DNA of 64,000 nt from Formicarius rufipectus (Eukaryota; Chordata; Aves; Passeriformes; Formicariidae): assembly GCA_013399695.1 (NCBI GenBank), contig VXAU01001833.1, positions 1 to 64,000 of the forward strand, given 5' to 3'. A model generated the notes under the pieces. It was not told the DNA's origin and ran no database searches. It was given only the letters and a program-made list of their open reading frames with translations. This document shows positions 49,761 to 60,930 of the stretch, piece after piece (positions within the stretch are counted from its first letter, which is position 1; every line of letters starts with the position of its first letter). Made by a program: the position numbers and the translations under genes.

Positions 49761-51487
49761 AAAGTAACTCTTCTGTCATGCTTTTTTCTCTATTTAGTAC
49801 TAATACTAGGAACTCTGAAAATCACTATCTACTACAATAGTGAAGTGAAAAAAAAATCCAGAACAGTACTTTTACAGTAAGTTTTCCAGGTTATACATAA
49901 GATTTTATGCAGAGAAAAAATCAGAATTGAAATAAAATGAGGAAATCAAGGTTGTCACAAATAAACATCCTAAGGAGGGTCTCAAGGGAAGGTACGTACA
50001 TGAAACCGAACCTATTTTTAAAGTGATTGATTTTCAAACTAATGTCTCTGAAGTAACACCAATCATACAGTTAAAGGTATTCCTTGTCTTTTATTTCCCC
50101 TGATTTTCACATTCTCAAATCTTCACCAAGGTCTCATAAAAACCTATTTTATAATTTATTTTTCTTAACATTCCCACTTTTCTCATACTATGTATCTAAG
50201 AGCTTGGGACATTTTCTCTTCAGCTTGCTACTCTAACCACCAAGTCTAACTATTTAGTTTACGTATACTAAACCCTCACAAGTTTATTTAATACGTAAGG
50301 ATCGACGTATTGTATTTTGACTCAGCAGTTCAGCCCATCATTTACCAGAAGTCCTTCAGACCTGCTAAATGCACTGATTTTTTTACCTTCTCAATTTCAG
50401 ACTTAGCAACCTCCTTACAGATAAAAAGAATTTAAATCCAAATTAAGAAACATGAATAGCAGAACTCTTGTATTTTACTGTACTGTTTGTACTCCCAGCA
50501 TCTTTGTAATTCAGCTTATGGAAGAATATGGTTCCTGTGTATTTGCTCCTACTTCTCCTTACCTGTTAGTGCCTGTCTTTTTTCCATCACATGCTTTGTT
50601 TGAATTTTCTCAAGACCTACTTGTATCCATTCCGGTACCACAACCATTTGCTTTTCCCAAGAACCAGCCCTCCTGCCCTGGATGACAGTGCAAAACTCCT
50701 GTGCACTGTATTTCAAAATTTGACAAACAGAACCCTACAAAACTTCACTCTCCTAAATACCTACTCCTTACATATGTTTATTTTGAATTTGAAATGCAAA
50801 TTTCTACATTTTTGAGCTACGGACTAGGAAGTTGGAATTAAGTTCTTGCACTTCTAACATCAGAGACTTTTATCAGACGCACAGAAAGTGAACTCACAGA
50901 GATGGATGGGAGACTCCCTGTTCCAACTTGTTGCACTTGCAATGAGCAACACACTTTACTGACAGTAAAAAACAGTGCTTTTCCATAGGGATGGTCCAGT
51001 ATTCAAGGGCACCAAAGAAAAACACTGAGAAACTTCTTGCTCAGATACAAGAACAGAGAAGCAATCCTTGCACCCAGTCTCAAGCCGCACAATCCTAAAT
51101 GGGTTAACTAGAACCTCACCTAATGTTATTAGTGTCATGCACTGACAGGCAGAGCAGGAACTGTATTTTCAGGTCTATAATATGAACTCCATAATTATAA
51201 TCAGGATATGACTTCTGCATGGTTACATACATTTTGATTTGTTAAGATACTAGAAGGAATAATAAAACTATAAGAATTAAGACATTTTTGTGATTTGCAC
51301 ACTTCCACAACACAATGGCATTATGTCTATAAACAGTACACAGGAAATTGAATTGCTTGATAGAAGCTTTAACACTTGACAGGAAGCTAACAGAATAGGG
51401 AACAAAACAGTGGCACAGTCACCCTGCTTAAATAAAGAAACTATTAAAAAATATTATGAAATCTGACAAAGTGATCATATGTGTACA

Positions 51488-51548
51488 TTAAAAAAAACAC
51501 ACAAAAAGCAACAAACAAACAAACAAAAATCAAACCAAAAAAACAAAT
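51488..51548 (+). repeat. A/C low-complexity tract with (CAAA)n
   Basis: Includes four CAAA-type units in a row within an A/C-rich stretch in the first intron. Confidence 0.9.
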
Positions 51549-54530
51549 AGGCACGGTACTATAGGTACTATACTAAGCAGAGTTTGAACTGTTAGTATCT
51601 GATAGCTCTGAGAAATACCAACAGCTACTCCCTTTCACCGGAAGAGTGATCTAAGTTGCGTGGTAAAAAGGCTTCAGAGCTTGAAGTCAGAAAACAAGCT
51701 CAAAGCCCTTGTGAAATATTTAACAGGAAACACCAACACCACTGCACACAAGATTAGCATCTTTTCAACTCAGTCTCACTAGAGGTGCTGCAGTTCAATC
51801 AATCTAAGTGCTATAGAGAAAAAAGGGAATGAGGAAGGGCATGGTGTCAGTGGATGAAGACTTTAGAACAGATTCATGCTATGTACAGTATTAGGAACCA
51901 ATCCACTTAGTGATGTGGTGAACAGTTACAGACACATTCATTAAAATCATATGCAAATAGTAAAGACAAAAATACAGGAAGCATATTTTGACAAGTCACA
52001 CAGGAAGATCAAAAGCACACCTCAGCTCCTAGACCCTGCACTACAGCGTGTGTCAGAGTACCAAGTCCACCAAAATGAACACTAGCTGCTTGACTATTCA
52101 GCTGACAATTAACAGCACTGCAACTTCATGATATTGCTTAACTCTTAAACACTTTCTGGAGTGGAATGAAGAAGTATTTCCTGAGAGCCCCATCAGTAGC
52201 CCAATGACTAAGTTGCTCAAATCAAAGATTCACACTTACATATTACACATGATGCAAAGTAGAATATCCCATATAAAAAACAGAAAAAGAAGAAAATTAG
52301 AGAAGCATGATGAAAGCAACAGGAGTCCCACCATAGAAGAGCAAAGCTGGAAAGAGAGTAAATGTCACAGGAAATAGCTATGAAACTAGGGTATAAACAA
52401 CTGAATCAGAACCTTGAGGAAAGTTACTGAGGCATCATTTCATCCTGACTTATAACACAGAATCAATGGGATAGTAAAAAAGTACACACAACTGTTCCTG
52501 AGAAATGTGCACAGTGTAACTGTGACACTTGTCATCAAAACTGGTGAATAAGCAAGCTGATTTTCTCTACAAGCAGTTATAGCTGGAACTGTTACTATTG
52601 CAGAGAGCTCCAGGCAAGGATGATGAACCTAATATTTCAAGACCTAAAATAAAGGCTCCACCAATTTGGAACCAGAGTAAAGCTTTCATGATAGACAGGT
52701 TATGCCCTACCTTTCAGCACAAGATTTCTTGTACCTCCTTCTGTGATGCCACTGCGGGAGACAACTTTCTGGCCGAACTGACTGCAGGCCTGAAATAGAT
52801 TTAACTAGGTTTCTTACAATGATTTTACAGTTAGGTGTCAAGAATAACTCATACTATTCACATGTCTCCTATATAATTACACACGGCAGGATGAAAGTTC
52901 CTTAACCAGCTACTTCATCTTGTCTACTAAAAAGAATTGAACAGATATTTACGTACATTTTTATGAAGTAGAGCAAAAGAAAGTATCTACCTCTACAGAA
53001 CTGAGCCTAGAGGAATATAATCCAATTAGTTATTAATTCCAGCAGACACTAAGAAAGGAAATAGAAGTTTCGGAGTAACGAAACAGAAATGGCAGCTGGC
53101 CCCAAGTTTTCAAAATCACAATTGGCAAATAGCATGTTGGCTTTTCTCTTACCTATATAGCATGCACCTGATATTCTCTTCTGGTGTAACGCTAACTCAT
53201 ATTTTGAAAAGAATGGATCAAAACCAATTAGACTGCTTCCAGCACTATACTTTGGTAAGTATGATACTTTCTAAGAAAAAACTTGTGCACGCTGATAACT
53301 CTGAAAGCAGTTTCTTACTTATATTCCCTATTCTTCTGGGAAATCTCCAGCTGAAATTACATTGTACATTTATCTCAGGGATGGGTGTGAACTGTTATAA
53401 CTCTGCTCGTGATGGATAGAAGTGACACACTAAAACATTAGTAGCTGCAGGAAGACTGTACAACTGCAACGTATCCTTACAAGTTTAAAAATGAGTTGCA
53501 TTTGGCTTTGGATTAAAATAAAAATGGCAGACAAATACAACCCAGTGAGAATCCTTTTCTAATGTTACTTGGAGTACTAGAGTTCATACTTTACTACCTC
53601 CAGAATCATCCATCCAGATGTAAGCACAAACATCTTTAGATATGAGCACTCCAAACTCACAGATCCTACTTCTGTTTCACAGAAATTGTACCTGTGCCGT
53701 CTACACATTTAAACTTCTTGAAAGCTTGTTCTGTTTTTCGTCATTTTGGAATTTCACAGTTAGCTCACCTGTACTACAGGAACAAACCTGCAGTGAAGAC
53801 TGATTTTGAAAAAAGTCTTCACTAGTCCCAAAGACTCAGATTTCATAGACCTGAAAGCTATAGAGCTCCATTGCAATGAAGACAGCAGTTGTATTTTACC
53901 TTTGTTTCACCAAGATGGTAATAATAATTTAAACACCACTGGAACACCTATGGACAAGTATACCACCATCTTTATCAGCGATATTTGAGTACTTCATTTT
54001 CTATTTGGGGTGAGTTGGGGGGAGAGATGGAAGGCAAAGGAAGCTGGATGGGAATGTGGACACTGAGCTCATGAACCACCAGCTTATCCATGCAGTCACT
54101 TGTCTTGTGTTGATAATGTGCCTGCTTCAGGTCTTCTCAGGTATAAAAAACTGCAGGCATATGAGTTACCAGAAAAGTTGACTCTCAGTTCTGGGTTCCT
54201 CCCATTCCCTGCCATGATGGGAGAGCAGATTAGTAAGTTCGAGTAGCACAAATTTATTCAGTTTCGCCATTCCTTCCCATAATCTGTAGCTTGTTGATGC
54301 TGGTGTAAGGTTTCCCTTCCTGTTTTTTTCCTGTTACCCAACATTGCTGTACAGGACTTGCATGACAACAAGAGACTGTTTTGTACTTTAAAAAATTGGC
54401 AACAAATGACAGTTCGTTTATTAATTGTACATTTGCTACTTTTGGACTATTCCCAGCATTCCCTTATCCTCACGTCACTAAGCTGCGGGAAATGTGTCTT
54501 GTGGTTCTCCATTAAATGGAAGATTTTTGA

Positions 54531-54618
54531 CATTTGCTTCACAATTCATGAAGTAGGTTGATCCCACTCTAATACATTTGCTTCACAATTCATTAAGTAG
54601 GCTGATCCCACTCTAATA
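54531..54618. repeat. 44-bp tandem duplication, two copies
   Basis: The unit starting CATTTGCTTCACAATTCAT occurs at 54531-54574 and again at 54575-54618 with two mismatches. This is a simple local duplication in APBB1IP intron 1, relatively recent given the near identity. Confidence 0.95.
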
Positions 54619-55674
54619 GACTGTCTAAGAAATAGAAAATGGTAGACAAGAGAGAGGAAAGTAAAGAAAGGTCTAAAATGTGGGGGAAATCCTTCCTCTC
54701 TTCAGCCCCCTACAGAATCAAGAGTTGTTGAGTGTGGAATAATGAAAATAATAGCACAAACTTAGGAAGAGGCAAAAAAAAAAAAGTTACCGTACCAAAT
54801 TTGAGTGCAGAAACTGCTATGTTGGATAGTCAGTGTCTCATTTTCTCCAACCTTCACGCCCTTCCACAATGAGACACCGGATAAGCATAAGATATGTTAT
54901 ACGTGTCTATGACACAACAGTCTCCCCATACAAATAACTTATTCCTATGCTTTAGTCACTGGCAAAAGCTCTAAATCACCATCTTACATCCTATAATCAC
55001 GTTCTTTTTACTGCCAGAAATCCTTAAGGGAGGGCACATTTGGTATGGGAACGGAACACTGAAAGAGGAAAAGACACTTGCATAAAATGTTCTAATAAGC
55101 AAGAGTGAAGCAAACAGGTGAAGGCAAATCTGCAAAAATTTTACCAAACCTCTCTGTATGTTTCACAAACAGCTCCTATATTAAAATCAAATAAAGAAAG
55201 TAATGTTGTAATATGAACATATAGACATTTCACCAATGTACTGTGCTCAGTACCACAGTGGAAAACTAACAGTAGAAACATTAAATGAAGATTTATTTTT
55301 TTAATAAACCCTTTTCTCAGCTTTACTACTGAATGAAGAGTCGGGTACAATTTCAAGATCCACTATTAACTTTTCACCCATCAAAGCTGTTTCTTTCAGT
55401 TTATATAACAGTTATGATGACTAGTTTTAAGAAGTGGGTTTCAAGTGAAAATCTGTAAGCAAAGTGGAAGACTGGAGTCACCACAGATGGGATGCTATAC
55501 TGGTATGGCTATGGCTGCTTTGTCATAATCTAGAAAGCCCTGAACTGCACAAACAGTTATAAAAAGAAAATGCAGCAAGAGGAGAAGAATCTTGTGACAT
55601 TTCCATTCTTCCATTTCTCTAAGGTTCTCTATAAGAAGGAAATGTCACTGCTTCCCTCTCTTTTTTTCCCTTAG

Positions 55675-56130
55675 AAGTGAAGGAGGAATGGAACAACTGA
55701 TCTGGACACAGCAAGTCCATCATGACACAAGGGAGACAAAAGAGGTCAATCTACTGACAGATATGAAAGGCTTGGCTGCATTTCATGTAAGAATATGGCA
55801 CCCATGGGACAGAACTGCAGATAAGTTTATGCTGAATCTCTTCCTAGGACTGGCATCCAAAAACATTAGCTCATTTTTATTTGCTCTCTCAAACTTGTCA
55901 GCTTCCCCTCGGTCATGGGGATGTGGTCATCAAAGTGCAAAACTAAGCTGTAACTACAACAAGCAGTTGGAAATGTTATCTGTGTTCATGTTTTTGGCCC
56001 ATATTCTCACTTGCTCAAGTCTATCTCAGAACCTTACACCTCCAAATCTTTCAAATACAAGATTTCATCAAAAAGCACAGAGAACAGTAATGTATACTTG
56101 ACTATTAATAAAGATTTTTTTTTTAAATTT
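55675..56130 (+). other. Candidate terminal exon on the + strand (antisense to APBB1IP)
   Basis: A pyrimidine run ending CCCTTAG (to 55674) forms a good splice acceptor. It is followed by an ATG-started frame of 137 codons (55688-56101). The stop codon is followed five bases later by AATAAA (56107-56112) and a T-rich stretch. Together these resemble the last exon of a gene or lncRNA. The translated product (begins MEQLIWTQQVHHD) resembles no protein I know, its codon use is not obviously coding, and chance cannot be ruled out. Confidence 0.2.
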
Positions 56131-59100
56131 GAAATAAGAGAGAAAAAACACATCATCTTTCAGAAATGTTTTTTGGGCTGATACATTCTTCTTATTTCTG
56201 TGCTTTAATGAAATCCCCATAGTAAGAAAAGGAATGGGGGTTTTTAGTACTGTTAGAAAGCACTAGAAAAACCCTCAAAAGTACATCTCTGAAGCAGAAG
56301 AAAAGTAATCACGTGTGTGCAGTCAGGGTTACCTGAAGATGCAGTGAGAGTACCAAAATGGATCAACTAAGGCCACCAAGGAAGAAGTCTTCGTTTGCTG
56401 CCAATATGAAGTTGATGCCAACAGGTTAACTGACAATTCTGTTGAGCTTCTCTGCTCTCCTGGTGAGCTGCCTTTGAGGCCGACACAATTTTGCCTAAAA
56501 GTGGGGACTCAGAATGTCATTTTCATTTTTTATGAGCAAAAGCATCCAGTGAGTCCTTCTATGATTTTGGATATTAACTATTCTCTCTATGCTTGAAGAA
56601 CTAGCAATTCTGCAAGAAACAGATCTGCTCCCCACACATCCCCCACTCTCCCTGATGGGTGTAGGTACAATGGTAAGATTTTCACCAAAATTTTTATTGT
56701 ATCAGTTGGACTGGCTAAGCACAACTGAGGACTTTGTTAGTGGTATCAGCCATGCAGGGTCGGCTCACCACTGATAGCAGATACACATAGTTTTATTCTT
56801 TAATATTAATGTTACATGTCACACTTCTACATCCACTGCTTTAGATTACAAGCAAATACAGAGTGAAAGTAAAACTGGAAAAGGACTAAGATATATCCAA
56901 TGCAAAAATTCTATTAGAAATACCTCTGTATCCATTTCTAAACAGAGTAGCACAGAAAAATTCATTTAGTATATACTGAACTTTCTTTTCCTTCTAGGAT
57001 TCATAACACATCTACTCTCCAAAATATTTCTAGTACTTCTAATGACTAATTTATTTGACCCTAAACTCAGAGCATGCTGGCTAAGTGTCCAAGAAGAAGA
57101 AACACTGGTGTGTGCAGGCTGGTGTAGCTCCTGATAGGAAAAAAATGTAAGTGCAGTTAGCTAGCCATAGATCTAAAAAGTCACTTTATTGGAAGAAAGC
57201 TGTTGAAACTAATGACAGGCTTAAACTTTCTAAACAATCATTACCAAACTAGCTTGTGAATTCCCACAGTGAAGTTGTAAGCCAGACCAAGTCATCTATA
57301 TTTCCTTTTCATTCAAAGTCCAGAAGCAATACTATAAATACTGAGAGGTGGTGAGGCACATGTGCTCATACATGCTGATGTCAAACATCTCCTACAGAAA
57401 GTTAAGAAGAACATGGCACCTTTTCTTTCTTTCACAGTGCAACATACATCTCCTACACTGGCAGTTATACTGTTAATATATCTAGGGTAGCCATGAATCA
57501 ATAGGCTGGATAATAAGAAAAGCTGCCTAAAATGCCTGCTTTTCCAAAAGCCATTTTACTGTATCATGGATCACTCCAAATCAGGAAAACACATATGATG
57601 GAGTTTCTATCACAGCTGCATCTGACCTGGTCATCCCGGGCTCTTTTTAGACAATTAAGGGAAAGAAAGCCAATTTTATAGAGTAAGGTAGCTATCTAAA
57701 ACTGGGTTGCTGAGCCAAGTTTTAGCAGTATCTATCTCTATATGTAAGAGACTGTAAAGATGACTCAGAACCTCAGGTGACTAAAATGCTAATGTCTAAA
57801 GCTGGGTGAGGAGCATCCTGCCTATGGAGCCCAAGAAGTGCTTTAGAAGGTCTGCATGGATACAAGTTACCATTGTCACTAGAGACCTCCCCATGGAATT
57901 AAGCTAAAGTTTCCACATTTCTGCAGACAAGTAAGAGCTCTTATTTTCACTTTCACCTCAGATCAGCACCTGACCACCTGAGGTTATCATAGCAAGAGGA
58001 CAGACAGGCCCGCAACAAAGCAAGTCAAGACCTTATTGCTGCCAAAGATGAAACAATGGTCTGTCAGAAAGAAAAACACATGTAGTTTGCAGAGAGAATA
58101 AGGACCTTGATGTCTGAATGATGTGCAAGAAACCCAAATTCAGCTACATTCTTGTAAAGCAACCTCAGAAACAGAAAATCCACATTCTCGGATCATCTTC
58201 TCAACAGTCAGACATTAATGAATCTCCAGAAAAAATTCCTCTCTTGAAAAAGGCAACCTCTTCTCTCAGCTGCAACCGTACTCCAGACCGGTAGTTTTCT
58301 CAGACACTTTACAGGGCTGAAAAGAGCAACAGCTGATTCCTCCATTCACAGATTGCCCAAGCCCTACCTCTCCCTTCACAACTTATGGTAGAGCAAAAGA
58401 AGGAAAGCTTTCTGTCCCTTTTCCCTCTTATTGTTTTAAGATATTTCTTCTAACGGGAAAGGAGAAACACAGCAAAAGCAAAAACTTCATGGGTCAGGTA
58501 AATTCTTTTACTAAATTTTTTTACTAAAAAATCTTGCACCACAGTACTGAGTAAACTGTTCCAACATGCAACAGGCCCTTCTGCTCACACTCTTGCCTCA
58601 TTTGTGTAAATCGCTGTGCAAATTAACCAAATATGTTACTCTCTTTATAAATTACCAAAAAAGATCAAATTTTCAGCCTGATTTACAGGTACATGAGTTA
58701 CAGCATGTGATCTAGAAGACACTGCTCAAGTATAGTGACTTTTGATCTGTAAAAAACAAAGTTAGCCATAATAAATACATTTAATAACAAAATAAACCAG
58801 CACTTCAAAGGCATCACACCTTGCTTGAAGATACTGAACATCTGATAACCACAAATTCCAGTATGAACAATTAAAACACGATTTACTCAATAATTCCTTT
58901 GAACCTTCCCTCATTTTGCCTCCAAACACCAGAACAGTACCCACAGGAGGTATTTATAGAAGAAAGAGAAGACACAGGGAAAGATTAAAAGTACCCTTTC
59001 AGAGACAGTGTATTTTTCCAGTTATGTGTGTTCCAAGATTGAACAGAATTTTCTGAGAATATAAAACAAGGATCATTCAGTTATCTGTAATACTCCACTG

Positions 59101-60499
59101 ATTCCACCTCCCAAAGACATTTATAAGCCATATTATCTCCATCTTTATGCAATGTTTGCACAAAGCATTAAGTACAACTAAATGCAATACTCTCCCTAGA
59201 AAACTCACAAGGGAAAACAGAACTGAAGAGGTTCAGCAAAATATTAAATATTGTTTTAGACATCAAATTTTAATCTAAATTCACATTCTTTACAAAGCTA
59301 CCAGAAAAAAATTGTAAAGTTAGGGAAGACAAATTATAGGAGTGCACACAGGTGGAATAGTCCTCTGGGACTCTGGGACTTACCCTTTTGTCTCTAATGA
59401 AATAAATGGATTAAATCAAGCCCTGACCACATTTACAACACCGTTGTGCAGCAACAGTAACATCAACAAAGTCATATGTGAAATGACTATTTTTTAGATG
59501 CAGGTTGGGAAGAGATAACAAACCATGCACGTCATGTAACTCAAAGAAGAGTAAGAACCACAGAAGAAATATGACTGCCAAAATTCTGCAAAATTCTGAA
59601 GGGCATAGCTAAACTGGAGCCATACTCAGCACAGAATCAGAGTAATCTGTGACAGGCAGTGACTTCAAAAAGTTAAGCTGCTAATCTGGTGAAACCTTGT
59701 GTAGTTTGTAAACTGTATTCCTGCATCAAATTTTAATGACAGCTAGGACAGGCTGGACCATACACTTCCTCAAAGACACTACTGGATACACCTTCCCCGA
59801 GTGACAATGGACGAATTTAATTGAAAAACCACTTCAAGCTTGTGGAGACTGCGTTTCAGTTTCTTCTCCTTGGTATTTAGCCGAGGGCGTCATGCTGGTT
59901 GGACCTCCTCAACCTCGGGAGACACTTCCAGTTCTTCCCCGAACCGCGTGGCCAAATGCGCCCCCAGCACAGAGGTGTAACCCGTGCTCCTGGAACGTCT
60001 GTACTGGACCTTCTCCCATACCCGCACCTTCTTACACGCTTAGTTCAAGACTGACAGACGAGCACATTCACCTGTGGCTTCTGCTGCTCAGCCTTCTCGC
60101 GCCAGCCTTCCCTTCCCTGACACGGGGCCCGGCGCGTCCCTCGGGGCCCACCCGTCCGCTTCGGCAGCCCAGCCTTGCACATCATCAGCCTCCTGCCCGA
60201 TCTGGGCACGGGGCAGTTCTGACCCGCGCTGACCCTTCCGAAGAGAACAACCAGCACTGGAACCCAGCAGCGCAGCACGGAATCCCTCGACTGCCCTCCA
60301 GGCCACCGCGGCCAGGTGTGCCGCGGGCAGGTGCCACTCCCGGGGCGGCAGGCCGTGGTCAGCGCGGGGCTCGCCACGCCGACCGCCCGTGTTCGCCGGT
60401 AGGGCTTGTCCCCGCACCTCGCAGCACAGCGCGCCCCCCGCCCCGCCTCGCCCTGCCCGGGCCCCGGGGCTCCGGCCACTCCCTCCCTGCCCGGTTTAC

Positions 60500-60600
60500 C
60501 TTGTCGGTCGGGCAGCGGGGTCCGCGGGTTGCCGAAGCGCTGTGAGGGCAGGGGGGCGGCTCAGCGGCAGCTCAGCGCGGCGGGAGCGCCCTCGGCCTGC
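60500..60600 (-). other. APBB1IP: APBB1IP exon 1, non-coding 5' UTR (5' end approximate)
   Basis: Read on the minus strand, GC-rich sequence ends in ACAAG followed by the donor GTAAAC, a good match to the splice consensus. The exon edge is therefore 60500. The exon sits inside the CpG island as expected for a housekeeping-type first exon, and no ATG is seen in the last 40 or so exon bases. Joining it to coding exon 1 gives ACAAG|ATGG, which places A at -3 and G at +4, a strong initiation context. The transcription start is not visible from sequence; the 60600 limit is a guess. Another leader exon elsewhere in the first intron cannot be excluded. Confidence 0.6.
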
Positions 60601-60713
60601 GGGCAAACGGGGCCGCCCCGCGGGCTCCCGGCGCCGCCCTCCGGCCCGGATCGGGGGCGGCGGCTGCTGCCACTGTCCCCACGGGGAAACCCCCTCCGGC
60701 CTGGGCAGCCCAG

Positions 60714-60894
60714 CCCTGCCTTACCTTACCTTGCCTTGCCTAACCCAACCCANTTGCCCTGCCCTACCTTGTCGTGTCCAGCCCTGCCCACTCCTGCCTT
60801 GCCTTGCCTTGCCTAACCCAGCCCAGCCCAGCCCTGCCTCGCCCAGCTGAGCCCTGCCCTGCCTTGCCCAGCCCAGCCCAGCCCTGCCGCCTCC
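60714..60894. repeat. Pentanucleotide minisatellite (TGCCT/AGCCC type) upstream of exon 1
   Basis: About 180 bases consist mainly of five-base units such as CCTTG, CCCAG and CCTGC in imperfect tandem order. The minus strand, which is the gene's sense strand, is correspondingly rich in GGG runs spaced by two or three bases. One ambiguous base (N) falls inside it at 60753, probably a sequencing or assembly problem in the repeat. Confidence 0.9.
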
Positions 60895-60930
60895 TCTGGG
60901 TCTCCGCAGCCGGGCCGGGTGCTTTCGGCA

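Larger units (their letters stand above)
45633..60499 (-). other. APBB1IP: APBB1IP first intron (14.9 kb), 5' UTR exon to coding exon 1
   Basis: The longest intron. It carries the solo LTR, the SINE 83 bases to its right, a CR1 fragment, two A/C tracts, the 44-bp duplication and the candidate antisense terminal exon. First introns often contain enhancers, but no specific element can be called by eye. Its length rests on exon 1 being at 60500. Confidence 0.6.
489..60600 (-). other. APBB1IP: APBB1IP (RIAM) gene, promoter through coding exon 12; 3' end outside window
   Basis: Twelve coding exons with GT-AG borders join in one frame to give 484 codons that I align from memory with RIAM along its whole length (human RIAM is about 666 residues). 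The order is talin-binding helix (about 6-26), acidic and proline-rich segment (54-151), coiled-coil linker (152-177), RA domain (about 178-265), linker (272-296), PH domain (about 309-420) and the start of a Ser/Pro/Gln-rich tail (421-484). RIAM couples Rap1-GTP to talin and integrin activation in leukocytes and platelets. The paralogue RAPH1 (lamellipodin) is excluded by the short N-terminus and by the sequence just after the PH domain (AKYGKTLYDNY). The final proline-rich exons, stop codon and polyadenylation site must lie left of position 1. The 5' limit is approximate. Confidence 0.96.
59880..60930 (-). promoter_or_regulatory. APBB1IP: CpG island promoter of APBB1IP
   Basis: GC content and CpG density rise sharply here against an AT-rich surround. 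GC-box-like motifs are visible (for example CCCCGCCCC near 60437 and GGGGCGG near 60554 and 60654), and I see no convincing TATA box. The exon 1 donor at 60500 lies inside it. Open frames across the island on both strands, up to 217 codons, are composition effects. Island edges are judged by eye. Confidence 0.75.

Noticed and set aside
59892..60850. Open frames of 136-217 codons on both strands near 60 kb
   Set aside because: They lie in the CpG island and pentamer repeat, where stop codons are rare by composition. Products are Pro/Ala/Arg-rich without domains.
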